Source of the DNA: an uncultured Clostridia bacterium
GTDB lineage: Bacteria > Bacillota > Clostridia > TANB77 > CAG-508
Direction of reading: 5' to 3'
DNA length: 39,221 nucleotides
NCBI GenBank assembly: GCA_948739805.1
Contig: CAPYID010000016.1
Location: 1 to 39,221, forward strand
Made by a program: the position numbers and the translations under genes
Part shown: in pieces, positions 7,994 to 16,708 of the stretch
How the letters are laid out: every line of letters starts with the position of its first letter
How positions within the stretch are numbered: position 1 is the first letter of the stretch
The notes under the pieces: generated by a model
What the model was told of the DNA's origin: nothing
The model's input: the letters and a program-made list of their open reading frames with translations, nothing else
Databases searched by the model: none

Positions 7994-8866
7994 ATGGTGA
8001 TTTTTATGAAAAAGGAATTAAAAATACTTTTTATAGTTTTAGGAATAATAGTAGTATTAGGAGCAATATTTTTTGTAATAGATTATGACAGAGCAAAAAA
8101 ACAAGAAAAGCCAATATTTTGTATTAATATAGCAACATACCGAGATGGTGGAACAAAGGAATATTTAGGATTAGGATATAAAGTAATAGATTTTCACACA
8201 CTAGAAGGATTTGATGATATTAAAATTGGTACTTGGTTTATAAATTACAATGACTTTAATGAAGAAATGAAAGTATATGAAACAAAATTTGAAGAAGAAC
8301 TACGAAAAAATGAAGAATATACAAAGATGATACAAGTAAATGGTAAACTATATATAAATAATGGAGAAGAAAGTACAGTTACTGGAAGATGTGGCAATAT
8401 GGATGGACAAATTACTACAAATGTAAAACAAGATGAAGTACCAACACAAGATAATCAATCAAATTTTAGTGGATATCCTGAATATCAATATGGTGCAGAA
8501 AATACTATTGAAGTTAAAATTAATGATAAATGGTTAGTTTTTAGACTTAAAGATGTAAAAGAAGATGTATTTAATGCTAAAATAAAAAGAATAAGTGGAT
8601 ATAATGGAATAACAACAGTTTTAATAAAAGGACTTGAATCTAACGACATAAACCATAGAGGAGAGTTTGATTTTTCGATTGATAACAATACACAAATATT
8701 ATGGATAGAACCTAATTCTACAAAATCTAGTTATACAGCGATAGATTCATCAAAGTTAAAAGAGGGACAAAATATTTCAATTACTTCAACAGGATATGTT
8801 TTAGAAAGCTCACCAGCACAATTAACTAAAGTAACAAAAGTTATTGTGTTAGAAGATGAATTATAA
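7994..8866 (+). CDS. Membrane-anchored extracytoplasmic protein, function unknown
   Basis: A 290-residue protein with one N-terminal membrane segment (about residues 9-27, LFIVLGIIVVLGAIFFVI) and no cysteine lipobox, so it is an anchored protein facing outside. The following region FCINIATYRDGGTKEYLGLGYKVIDF is a motif I associate with uncharacterised Firmicute surface proteins. The C-terminal half (residues 165-290) is beta-rich and OB-like. AAAGG sits seven bases before the chosen ATG; an alternative start is the ATG at 8006. No neighbour defines its job, though it sits upstream of a sensor/ABC gene set. Confidence 0.6.
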   Translation: MVIFMKKELKILFIVLGIIVVLGAIFFVIDYDRAKKQEKPIFCINIATYRDGGTKEYLGLGYKVIDFHTLEGFDDIKIGTWFINYNDFNEEMKVYETKFEEELRKNEEYTKMIQVNGKLYINNGEESTVTGRCGNMDGQITTNVKQDEVPTQDNQSNFSGYPEYQYGAENTIEVKINDKWLVFRLKDVKEDVFNAKIKRISGYNGITTVLIKGLESNDINHRGEFDFSIDNNTQILWIEPNSTKSSYTAIDSSKLKEGQNISITSTGYVLESSPAQLTKVTKVIVLEDEL

Positions 8867-8875
8867 AAACAAATT

Positions 8876-9049
8876 ACAATTTGTGTTTGTAGGGAGGATT
8901 TATATTTTTGTCTTATAAAACCCTCCGTCAGCCTTCGGCTACCACCTCCCTTAGGAAGGGAGGCAAGATGTTCTCTACGGCCCTTGGCTCCCTTATTTAA
9001 GGGAGCTGTCACGCAGTGACTGAGGGTTCTTATACAAACACCAATTTGA
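8876..9049. mobile_element. MITE-like repeat, about 174 bp
   Basis: Imperfect terminal inverted repeats (ACAATTTGTGTTTGTA at 8876-8891, and its near complement TACAAACACCAATTTGA at 9033-9049) bound a GC-rich core unlike the surrounding DNA. The core holds several hairpins: AGCCTTCGGCT, CCTCCCTTAGGAAGGGAGG, GCTCCCTTATTTAAGGGAGC and GTCACGCAGTGAC. Similar GC-rich hairpin repeats are common between genes in gut Firmicutes. No coding capacity; the GC jump indicates transfer. Confidence 0.75.
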
Positions 9050-9085
9050 AAGGTAAAAAGATATGCTTAGTATATTTTTTATAAT

Positions 9086-9102
9086 TTGACAAAAAATTGA
9101 CA
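9086..9102 (+). promoter_or_regulatory. Direct repeat TTGACA, 11-bp spacing, before the response regulator
   Basis: TTGACA occurs at 9086-9091 and 9097-9102, one helical turn apart, 34-50 bases before the start codon. OmpR-type regulators often bind direct repeats spaced 10-11 bp, so this may be an autoregulatory site; either copy could also be a -35 element. A TATAAT at 9117 lies too close to the ribosome site to be a convincing -10. Confidence 0.35.
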
Positions 9103-9135
9103 ATTATAAATTAAAATATAATAGGGGTCATGGAT

Positions 9136-9813
9136 ATGAAATATAAAATTTTAATTGTTGATGATGAAGAAATGATAACAGATTTAATATCTTCACATCT
9201 GCAAAACTGTGGCTATAACACTCATATAGCAAATAATGTAAATGAGGCTATGGAAGAATTAAGACATCAGCCAAATCTTATCATACTTGATATTAATATG
9301 CCTGGAACAAATGGATTAGAGCTATGCCGTAATATACGAAATCATATATCTTGTCCTATTATTTTTTTGACAGCTCGTATTACAGAGCAAGATAAGATAA
9401 ATGGATTTCAGTATGGTGGAGATGACTATATTACTAAACCTTTTAGCCTTAAAGAATTAACAGCTCGTATTGAAGCACATTTACGCCGAGATGAGAGAAA
9501 TAAAAATACTTTTTCCATTTTTACAACTCCTGATGGACTAATCGTTAATTTATCGAAACAAACAATATCTTATGGCGATAAAGAAATAACCTTTTCAAAA
9601 AAAGAGTTTGATTTAATAGAATATTTAATTACAAATAAAGGACAAGTTTTTGATAAAGAAAAAATTTATGAAACAGTATGGGGATATGATGCAGAAGGAG
9701 ATAGTAATGTTGTAAAAGAACACATAAGAAAAATTCGCAATAAATTTCAAGAAATAACAGGAAACGATTATATTGAAACTGTTTGGGGAGTAGGTTATAG
9801 ATGGAAAAATTAA
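9136..9813 (+). CDS. OmpR/PhoB-type response regulator
   Basis: A 225-residue two-component regulator. The receiver domain (1-120) has acidic pair DDEE, phospho-acceptor Asp52 in LIILDINMPG, Thr in FLTAR and Lys in TKPFSL. The C-terminal winged helix (130-225) shows ITFSKKEFDLIEYLITNKGQVF and VVKEHIRKIRNKF. The start at 9136 has GGGG at a spacing of eight; the ATG at 9130 is too close. It overlaps the kinase gene by 13 bases, so the pair is co-translated. By gene order it probably controls the propeller/ABC/permease genes downstream, as in bacitracin- or lantibiotic-response systems. Confidence 0.93.
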   Translation: MKYKILIVDDEEMITDLISSHLQNCGYNTHIANNVNEAMEELRHQPNLIILDINMPGTNGLELCRNIRNHISCPIIFLTARITEQDKINGFQYGGDDYITKPFSLKELTARIEAHLRRDERNKNTFSIFTTPDGLIVNLSKQTISYGDKEITFSKKEFDLIEYLITNKGQVFDKEKIYETVWGYDAEGDSNVVKEHIRKIRNKFQEITGNDYIETVWGVGYRWKN

Positions 9814-11090
9814 AAAGGAAATGCAGTTCATTACAAAATTATTTTGTATTAATTGTTTTAATTACATTTTTCGTTGTTATATGTTTATCCTTATTAAGTA
9901 TATGGGGATGTCAAAAATTTCGAGAGTATTTATTGCCAAACTCTAATACAATTTGGGTAACATTAAATATAACATATAGTGATGGAAGAACGGAAGAACT
10001 TGAATTTAGTACAGAATTAGGACAAGAAATGTATGATATTCCCAGATTGACAGGAGCAGAAGGTGGCTTAATAAATAACTCTGAACTATCTGATATAAAA
10101 ACAAGTATTGAAAAAATTGAAAATAATTTTGATATGCTAACTCCAAAAAGAAAAATTGCATATCAAATATGTGGAATATCAATGATAGCAATGCCATTGA
10201 TATTTTCTATAGTTGGAATTTTAATTTGTGGATTTATTTTTTATCGTAAGAAATTAAATAAACCATTAAAACTCCTTGAAAATTCAATGGAACAAATATC
10301 AAATAAAAACCTTGATTTCAAATTATCTTATACATCAAATGATGAAATGGGGAAACTTTGTAATTCTTTTGAAAAGATGCGACAAATACTTGAAGAAACA
10401 AACAAAGAATTATGGAAAATGATTGAAGAAAGAAGATTAGTGCAAGCATCAGTAGCTCATGATTTAAGAAATCCAATATCAATTATAGAAGGATATACAG
10501 AATATTTACAAACAAATTTACAAAATGATAATTTAAGTAAAGATAAAATTTTAGAAATTACTTCAAACATAAATAAAACAGCTAAAAGATTAGAAAGATA
10601 TACAGATTCTATTCGTACGATTAACGCCTTAGAGGATATAGAAGTAAATCGTAAAGAAATCTCTACTCGAAAATTCATTGAAGATGTAAAATCAGATTTA
10701 AAACAAATGACAAAGTCTAAAGGAATAGGATTGGATTTAGAGGCAGAGAAGTTATTTAAAGAAAAGATAAAGATAGATTCTTATATTATTTATAGAATTT
10801 TAGAGAACATAATTAATAATGCCCTTAGATATTCCAAAGAAAAAATTAATTTATCATTTAATATGCAAGAAAATTATTTAATAATCTCTATTGTAGATGA
10901 TGGTATAGGTTTTTCGGAAGATGTTTTAAAAGGAAGAAACAATTTAATTATGCCTACTGCAAGTAGTAATGAGCATTGTGGATTAGGATTAATAATTAGT
11001 CGTATTCTTTGCAAGAAGCATGGAGGAAAGCTAGAATTATCTAATGATATATCTGGTGGAGCAAAAGTAAAAATTTTTATAGAAATTTGA
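9801..11090 (+). CDS. Sensor histidine kinase
   Basis: A 429-residue membrane sensor kinase. Segments at about residues 13-37 and 128-150 bracket a roughly 90-residue external sensor domain. A HAMP linker follows (RKKLNKPLKLLENSMEQIS). The phospho-acceptor His220 is in QASVAHDLRNPISIIEGY. The ATPase domain has N box ENIINNALRYS, G1 DDGIGF and G2 CGLGL. It autophosphorylates and passes phosphate to the overlapping regulator. The external domain is short, the class where an ABC transporter or membrane stress is often the actual sensor. Stop is followed within 25 bases by an attenuator-like hairpin. Confidence 0.93.
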   Translation: MEKLKRKCSSLQNYFVLIVLITFFVVICLSLLSIWGCQKFREYLLPNSNTIWVTLNITYSDGRTEELEFSTELGQEMYDIPRLTGAEGGLINNSELSDIKTSIEKIENNFDMLTPKRKIAYQICGISMIAMPLIFSIVGILICGFIFYRKKLNKPLKLLENSMEQISNKNLDFKLSYTSNDEMGKLCNSFEKMRQILEETNKELWKMIEERRLVQASVAHDLRNPISIIEGYTEYLQTNLQNDNLSKDKILEITSNINKTAKRLERYTDSIRTINALEDIEVNRKEISTRKFIEDVKSDLKQMTKSKGIGLDLEAEKLFKEKIKIDSYIIYRILENIINNALRYSKEKINLSFNMQENYLIISIVDDGIGFSEDVLKGRNNLIMPTASSNEHCGLGLIISRILCKKHGGKLELSNDISGGAKVKIFIEI

Positions 11091-11113
11091 CTAATTTTTG
11101 ACTTTTATTATAT

Positions 11114-11162
11114 ATGATTTCCTTATAAGCCATTTAAGGCAATATAAGGAGGTCATTTTTTT
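11114..11162 (+). promoter_or_regulatory. Attenuator-like hairpin that also buries the next ribosome site
   Basis: ATGATTTCCTTATA (11114-11127) pairs with TATAAGGAGGTCAT (11143-11156) over 14 positions, allowing two G-U pairs, with an inner GCC/GGC extension. Seven T follow immediately (11156-11162), so it fits a terminator. The right arm contains AAGGAGG, the ribosome site of the gene starting at 11163, so formation would block both transcription and translation of the ABC genes. Confidence 0.7.
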
Positions 11163-12551
11163 ATGAAAAAATTAATTATTTTATTGATAGTCATTGGAAT
11201 AGGTTTGGTATTAATATTTGGTGGGAAATTATTAAAAAATACAGACTTAACAAATGATGACATTGTATCAAAAAGTTTTGATTGGGTAACAGGAAAAGGA
11301 ACAGATGAGATAGAAATGAAAGGTAAATTATCTTTACTTTCTAAAACTTCAAATACAGATGATGGATATTATTATTTTCAAAGCGATGCAGAAAATTTAT
11401 TAAATGGTAAAAGAATATCTCATTTGATGTATATTGACTTTGCTACTCATCAAGAAATTTATTTATGTAGTAATTCTGGTTGTAATCATAACACAGAAAG
11501 TTGTTCATCTTTATTTTTAGAAAATGAAGTTCCATCTGATTCATCTATACTTTTTATATGGAATAATAAGATATTTATTTTAAGTAAACAGCAGGATCAA
11601 GATGGAGTAGCAGCTTTAGGGGGAAGTACAAGTTCAGGAGTAGAAGGAAGCTCTAGCATATTATATTGTTTAAACTTGGATGGAACAAGTAGAGAAAAGA
11701 TTTATACATTTGACAGTAACCTTACTGTAGAAGATTTTGTAGTTGGAGATGAGAATGGGCTTTATTTTGTTACTAAAAAAGTGTCAGCAAAAAGCATTAA
11801 TGGTAATTCTTATCAAACATCATCAGAGAAAAATTTAGTTTATTTAGATGTAAAAACAAAAAAGGAAAAGAAAGTTTTTTCTATGGACTTTAATGATAAT
11901 GTTGAATGGGATGTTATTGGATGTAGTGATAAAAATCTAATTTTACATGGAATAGATTTTGGAAAAAAGGTTTCAGATGAAGAAAAGCATAGTGAAAATA
12001 ATGAAGTATATAAAAATTCTTATGATGTATTTAAAACTCTTAATGTAGAAAATAGAGAAAGTAAAGAAATCTATCGTATATTCGCAGCACATTCTCGCAG
12101 TTATGTAACAGATGAAAAATACTTATATTTTTCTAAAGAGGGAGATGGTGAAATTATAAAAATTGATTTAAAAACAGGAGAAAAAAATTCTTTTGTAAAA
12201 TTATCTCAAAATGGTATTTATGGAATTATTGGAGATAAAATAATGTGTTATGAGTATAGTTTTAATGACAAAACTCTTTACTTTGTTGATAAAAAAACAG
12301 GTAAAATTTCTCATTCAAAACTTGTAAACAAAACAGTAGGAAGAACTTTAGATATTATTGCAGAAAGTAAAACACAAGTTTTAGTTGTTTATGATTCAGA
12401 TGTAAATTATCATCAAGATGGTTCTTATGAAACTAAAAAAGAATATTGTGGTTTAATTAGCAAAGAAGATTTATATAAAGGAAACCATAATTTTACTGAA
12501 ATAAAAATGATTAATAATGTTATTGATGTAATTTATAAGGGGGGAAGATAA
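11163..12551 (+). CDS. Membrane-anchored propeller-like protein of an ABC operon
   Basis: A 462-residue protein with an N-terminal membrane anchor (residues 3-22) and an external region rich in short beta strands with repeated FxxxxxLYxxSKEG-like units, suggesting a beta-propeller. A Cys cluster near residues 99-113 (LCSNSGCNHNTESC) resembles one I associate with uncharacterised Firmicute surface proteins and could bind metal or form disulfides. AAGGAGG lies ten bases before the ATG. The stop overlaps the ABC ATPase start by one base, so it belongs to the exporter operon, perhaps as a substrate-binding or sensing partner. Function is inferred from context only. Confidence 0.6.
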   Translation: MKKLIILLIVIGIGLVLIFGGKLLKNTDLTNDDIVSKSFDWVTGKGTDEIEMKGKLSLLSKTSNTDDGYYYFQSDAENLLNGKRISHLMYIDFATHQEIYLCSNSGCNHNTESCSSLFLENEVPSDSSILFIWNNKIFILSKQQDQDGVAALGGSTSSGVEGSSSILYCLNLDGTSREKIYTFDSNLTVEDFVVGDENGLYFVTKKVSAKSINGNSYQTSSEKNLVYLDVKTKKEKKVFSMDFNDNVEWDVIGCSDKNLILHGIDFGKKVSDEEKHSENNEVYKNSYDVFKTLNVENRESKEIYRIFAAHSRSYVTDEKYLYFSKEGDGEIIKIDLKTGEKNSFVKLSQNGIYGIIGDKIMCYEYSFNDKTLYFVDKKTGKISHSKLVNKTVGRTLDIIAESKTQVLVVYDSDVNYHQDGSYETKKEYCGLISKEDLYKGNHNFTEIKMINNVIDVIYKGGR

Positions 12552-13264
12552 TGCTTGAACTTTGTAATATTTCTAAAAAATATAAAGAGAAAATTGCTTT
12601 AAATGATGTTTCTTTAAAACTAGATAATGGAATTTATGGGCTTCTTGGTCCAAATGGTGCTGGAAAATCAACATTAATGAATATAATAACTGGAAATCTT
12701 GAACCTACAGAGGGAACTATAAAATGGGAAGGAACGGAAGTCAAAGAACTAGGAAGTAATTATAGGAGTTTGCTAGGGTATGCTCCACAACAACAGGGAA
12801 TGTATGAAACTTTTTCAGGAAGAAGATTTCTTTCATATATGGCGACTTTAAAAGGAATTTCCAAAAGTAGTATGGAAGATGAAATAAATAGAGTTCTACT
12901 ATATGTGAACATGGTAGAAAAATCAAATCAGAAAATTGGTACATATTCAGGTGGAATGAAACAAAGAATTTTAATAGCACAAGCAATTATTGGAAATCCT
13001 AAATTGGTTATATTAGATGAGCCTACAGCAGGACTTGATCCAAAAGAAAGAGTAAGAATAAGAGAAAGAATAGCAGAACTTTCAAAAGATAAAATTATTC
13101 TAGTATCAACTCATGTTGTTTCAGATATTGAATCTATTGCTAAAAAAATAATATTAATTAAAACTGGAAAAATAATTGATTATGCAAATGTAAATGGACT
13201 TTGTGATAAATATAATGCTACTAATTTAGAAGATGTATATATGAAAATATTTGGGGAGGAATAA
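12551..13264 (+). CDS. ABC transporter ATP-binding protein
   Basis: A 237-residue ATPase that powers the permease encoded three bases downstream. Walker A is LLGPNGAGKSTLMN (about residues 31-44), the Q-loop is near YAPQQQ, the signature is YSGGMKQRI, Walker B is LVILDEPTAGLDP and the switch His is in VSTHVVSDIES. The type (CcmA/BcrA-like single domain) fits exporters for peptides such as bacitracin or lantibiotics, or polysaccharides. It is translationally coupled to the upstream anchored protein. Substrate cannot be told from the sequence. Confidence 0.95.
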   Translation: MLELCNISKKYKEKIALNDVSLKLDNGIYGLLGPNGAGKSTLMNIITGNLEPTEGTIKWEGTEVKELGSNYRSLLGYAPQQQGMYETFSGRRFLSYMATLKGISKSSMEDEINRVLLYVNMVEKSNQKIGTYSGGMKQRILIAQAIIGNPKLVILDEPTAGLDPKERVRIRERIAELSKDKIILVSTHVVSDIESIAKKIILIKTGKIIDYANVNGLCDKYNATNLEDVYMKIFGEE

Positions 13265-13267
13265 TTT

Positions 13268-15547
13268 ATGTTTAGGCTTATCTATTTTGAAATAAAAAAA
13301 ATATGGTGCAAGCGAAGTTTTATTTTTAGTATTTGTTTATTGCTTATGATAAATATATTTTTCCTTTGGTATACAAATCTTGAAAATGAGGATAGAATAG
13401 CTCTTTCATCCTATAAAAAATTTGCAGAAGAGATAGCAAATATGGATGAATCTCAAAAAGGTGAATATATCGAGAAATTAAAAAAAGATATTGATGGTGT
13501 TTCTTTTGTTATGAATATTATTTCAATGCAAAATACTGAAATGGGAGCAGAATTTGCAAAACAAGAAATGCAAGAGCAACCAAAACTTTTTGAAACTTAT
13601 TATGATTTATATAAGTCAGGAAACTATCTAAATTTTACAAATTCGTTTGAAAAAGAACAAAAATTTATAGATGAAGTATATGATGAATATACAAAAGTTT
13701 CAAACTACGATTTATATTTAAAAGAAATAAGAGAAAAAGAAAATGCACTTAATGGAATTTCTGTATTTAAAAATCAAAACGGAAACGAAAACGATTTTTC
13801 TTCTCGTAATATAAAAAAGAGTACATCAGACTATGAAAAACTTAATAATAATGGAATATGCTATATTCCTTCTAAAATGATTACATCTACAATGGAAAAT
13901 ATATGGACTGATATTTTTGTAATATTACTAGCATTTTTATTTATAGGAAGTTTAATAACCGAAGAAAAGGAAAAGGGACTTTTTTATATAACTCGCACTA
14001 CTAAATATGGAATAAGCCATAGTATCATTGCTAAACTGATTGCACTTTTTATTAGTTGTAGCTTGTTTGAAGTTATATTCTTCTTATCAAATTATATGTT
14101 CTTTGGAATATCTACAGGTTTTAGTGATATTAGTATAAAACTCCAATCAATTAGCTCTTATATTGGAAGTAATTTATCTATTAGCATTTGGGGATATATA
14201 CTTATTTCTATTATAACGAAAAGTTTGATCCTTTTTGGATTTTGCACTGTTATAACAGCATTTTGTATACTTTCCGATAGTATGTTATTGCCATATCTAT
14301 ATGGAATAATATCATTAGTGGTAAGTTGGATTTTATATACAATTATTCCAAATGTTTCTAAATTTGAAATATTAAAACACTTGAACTTATTTGGATTATT
14401 TAGAACAGAGAGTCTGTATGGTACATATTTGAACTTAAACTTTTTTGGCTATCCAATTTCTCGTATTATTTTGTCAAGGATTATGATAGTCACATTAATG
14501 TTTGTAGGAATAGTTTTGTGTTATAGATTTTTCTTAAAAGGAAAGAACTTACAATTAAAGCAAAAGAAATCACGAATGATAGGGCTAAAATTTAAACCAC
14601 ATTCAAATCTATTAAGACACGAAATGTATAAAACCCTTATTACCAATCATGGACTTGTCATTATTTTGATATTTAGTATATTAATTGGTTTTAATGAATT
14701 AAATCATTCTTATCATCCATCTGTTCAAGAACAGTATTATCAAAACATTATGCTAAAATTAGAAGGAGAACAAACAGATGAAAAGATTGAAATAATTGAA
14801 AAAGAAAAAGCTAGATATGAAGAAGCATTTGGAGAAATAGAAAAAATAGATGAACTAGTAAGTAAGGGAGAAATTAATAGTGAAACAGGGGAAAAGATGA
14901 AGTTAAAATGGTATAGTGTTACATCATTTTATCCTGCATTTCAAAAAGTAGAGGAGCAATATAAACATGTATGTGAAAGTGGTGGAAAATATATCTATGA
15001 CACAGGTTATTTATATTTATTTGGAATTATGGAAGATGGAATCATAAATGACTTCTTATTGCTTACACTTGGAATAATACTGGTATTTAGTAACTTTTTT
15101 TCAATGGAATATCAGAATGAAACTTGGAAATTATTAAAAGCTACGAAAAAAGGAAAAATAGGAGTTATAAAATCAAAAGTGATAGTATGTATAGTTTTAG
15201 TTACATTATTTTCTATTTTACCATTTATATGCAGAGGGGTAAGCATTTCTAAAGTATTTCCACTTCACTGTTTATCATCATCAGTGCAAAATATTCCTAT
15301 GTACCAAAACTTGCCTTTTAATTTGAATATACTATTGTTTATATTACTAAAAATATTATTGCAAATACTAATTTCAGTAATTATGGCTATGGTTGTATTA
15401 GTGTTTTCGGGATGGAGAAAAAATAATATTCAAGCGATTTTTTTAGGAATTTTAATACTATGTGTACCATTAGTTTTGACTATATTAGGATTTGATTTTA
15501 TGAAGTATTTTTCATTATATCCTTTATTTTCATATACTTTTACATAA
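13268..15547 (+). CDS. Large ABC transporter permease
   Basis: A 759-residue membrane protein. A first segment at residues 15-36 is followed by about 175 external, coiled-coil-like residues, then six segments (about 215-430). After a cytoplasmic stretch rich in lysine comes a second similar module: a segment, a 110-residue external acidic helix-rich loop, and further segments to the end. It looks like a tandem duplication of an ABC-2-type half-permease with large external domains. It pairs with the ATPase immediately upstream. Large external loops are typical of transporters that sense or remove antimicrobial peptides or act on cell-wall precursors. Confidence 0.8.
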   Translation: MFRLIYFEIKKIWCKRSFIFSICLLLMINIFFLWYTNLENEDRIALSSYKKFAEEIANMDESQKGEYIEKLKKDIDGVSFVMNIISMQNTEMGAEFAKQEMQEQPKLFETYYDLYKSGNYLNFTNSFEKEQKFIDEVYDEYTKVSNYDLYLKEIREKENALNGISVFKNQNGNENDFSSRNIKKSTSDYEKLNNNGICYIPSKMITSTMENIWTDIFVILLAFLFIGSLITEEKEKGLFYITRTTKYGISHSIIAKLIALFISCSLFEVIFFLSNYMFFGISTGFSDISIKLQSISSYIGSNLSISIWGYILISIITKSLILFGFCTVITAFCILSDSMLLPYLYGIISLVVSWILYTIIPNVSKFEILKHLNLFGLFRTESLYGTYLNLNFFGYPISRIILSRIMIVTLMFVGIVLCYRFFLKGKNLQLKQKKSRMIGLKFKPHSNLLRHEMYKTLITNHGLVIILIFSILIGFNELNHSYHPSVQEQYYQNIMLKLEGEQTDEKIEIIEKEKARYEEAFGEIEKIDELVSKGEINSETGEKMKLKWYSVTSFYPAFQKVEEQYKHVCESGGKYIYDTGYLYLFGIMEDGIINDFLLLTLGIILVFSNFFSMEYQNETWKLLKATKKGKIGVIKSKVIVCIVLVTLFSILPFICRGVSISKVFPLHCLSSSVQNIPMYQNLPFNLNILLFILLKILLQILISVIMAMVVLVFSGWRKNNIQAIFLGILILCVPLVLTILGFDFMKYFSLYPLFSYTFT

Positions 15548-15576
15548 AAAATACGAAGTGAGAGATGAGTTAATAA

Positions 15577-16266
15577 ATGAATAAAAAAAGAATGAAAAAA
15601 GAAAGAAGAAGTAATAAAAGAAAATTAATTGTAATTTTACTTATAATATCAATAATTTTTTGTATAATAAAAAGTTTTTCTAAAAAGGAACAAGAAACAA
15701 TAAGTCAAGAAAATAGTAAAGATGATGAAATTACATTAGCAGATATAACAGAAATAACAGAAAAATCTAGTTTCCCAACTGATGTCTTTGGAGTTCCAGT
15801 ACATACAGAACTAATTGAAAGTAATACAAAAGTAAGACCAGGTACAAAACGAAGGATAAGATATATTGTAATACATGAAACAGATAATTTCGATAAAACT
15901 ACAGGAGCAAAAAATCATGCACAATTTTTGAGTGAAAACAATATGGATTCTACATCTTGGCATTATACTGTTGATGATAAAGAAATATATCATCATATAC
16001 CAGATAATGAAGTAGCATATCATGCTGCTAACGAAATAGGTAACTTATATGGAATAGGAATTGAATTGTGTGTTAATAGTGGTGGAAATTTTGAAAAAAC
16101 ATTCAATAATGCTACAAAATTAGTTGCTTATTTATTAAAGGAATATAATCTTACAATTTATGATTTAAAAACACATCATGATTTTTCAGGGAAAGATTGT
16201 CCTCATTCTATTTTAAAAAATAATAGAATGGATGAATTTATAGAAAAAGTAGAGAAATATATGTAA
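15577..16266 (+). CDS. N-acetylmuramoyl-L-alanine amidase, membrane anchored
   Basis: A 229-residue zinc amidase (amidase_2 / PGRP fold) that cuts between muramic acid and the stem peptide of peptidoglycan. A positively charged start and a segment at about 16-34 anchor it outside the membrane. The zinc site is read as His of YIVIHETDNF, His of LKTHHDFSG and Cys of GKDCPHS; SWHYTVDD and IPDNEVAYHA line the cleft. The gap to the permease is only 29 bases, so it is likely the last gene of the operon, linking that transporter to the cell wall. Confidence 0.88.
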   Translation: MNKKRMKKERRSNKRKLIVILLIISIIFCIIKSFSKKEQETISQENSKDDEITLADITEITEKSSFPTDVFGVPVHTELIESNTKVRPGTKRRIRYIVIHETDNFDKTTGAKNHAQFLSENNMDSTSWHYTVDDKEIYHHIPDNEVAYHAANEIGNLYGIGIELCVNSGGNFEKTFNNATKLVAYLLKEYNLTIYDLKTHHDFSGKDCPHSILKNNRMDEFIEKVEKYM

Positions 16267-16304
16267 ATGAAAGTTTAAGATATGAAGTTGTAAGTGTAAA
16301 ATTA

Positions 16305-16345
16305 ATGTAGGCAAGAAATAAAATCTTTGTCTACATATTTTTTAT
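16305..16345 (+). terminator. Terminator after the amidase
   Basis: ATGTAGGCAAGA (16305-16316) pairs with TCTTTGTCTACAT (16324-16336), with small irregularities, followed by ATTTTTTAT. It closes the 9.1-16.3 kb gene set. Confidence 0.7.
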
Positions 16346-16408
16346 AAAAAATATTGAAAAAACATAGTAAATCCAATACAATGTAATTGTGAAACAACAA
16401 AGAAAGGA

Positions 16409-16708
16409 TTGATAACCATATTTGAAGAAATTATAAGAAGTAAAGAGGTAAAATTCAATGATTTAGAGAAAAAAATATCAAAGTTTGTATGTATTTTTGG
16501 ATGTTTAATAATAAAATTATTGTTAGAATCATATGATAAAAAATTAATGAATGCAAGAGATTCAAAGAAATACAGACATAAAGGGCGAAGAACAACACAT
16601 GTAAATACAGTAATGGGAGAAGGAAAATTTAGTCGTACGATGTATGAAATAAAAGAAGAAGGTGGTGTTAGAATAGATATATGGATAAACAAGAAAAAGA
16701 TATCTTAG
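16409..16708 (+). pseudogene. N-terminal stub of an ISLre2-family transposase (UPF0236)
   Basis: About 99 residues similar to the start of ISLre2-type transposases: FNDLEKKISKFVCIFGCLIIKLLLESYDKKLM, then KKYRHKGRRTTHVNTVMGEGKFSRTMYE. Full members are several times longer; the rest is absent and the tail runs into the AI-2E permease gene. No proper start with spacing is seen (a TTG at 16409 directly abuts AAAGGA). A dead insertion remnant. Confidence 0.75.

Noticed and set aside
8731..9012. Minus-strand ORF through the MITE-like repeat
   Set aside because: It reads hairpin arms of the repeat and the antisense of the upstream gene; no ribosome site or family resemblance.
9117..9122. TATAAT as -10 of the response-regulator gene
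   Set aside because: A start 6-7 bases later would fall after the GGGG ribosome site, leaving no usable leader; no -35 at proper spacing.
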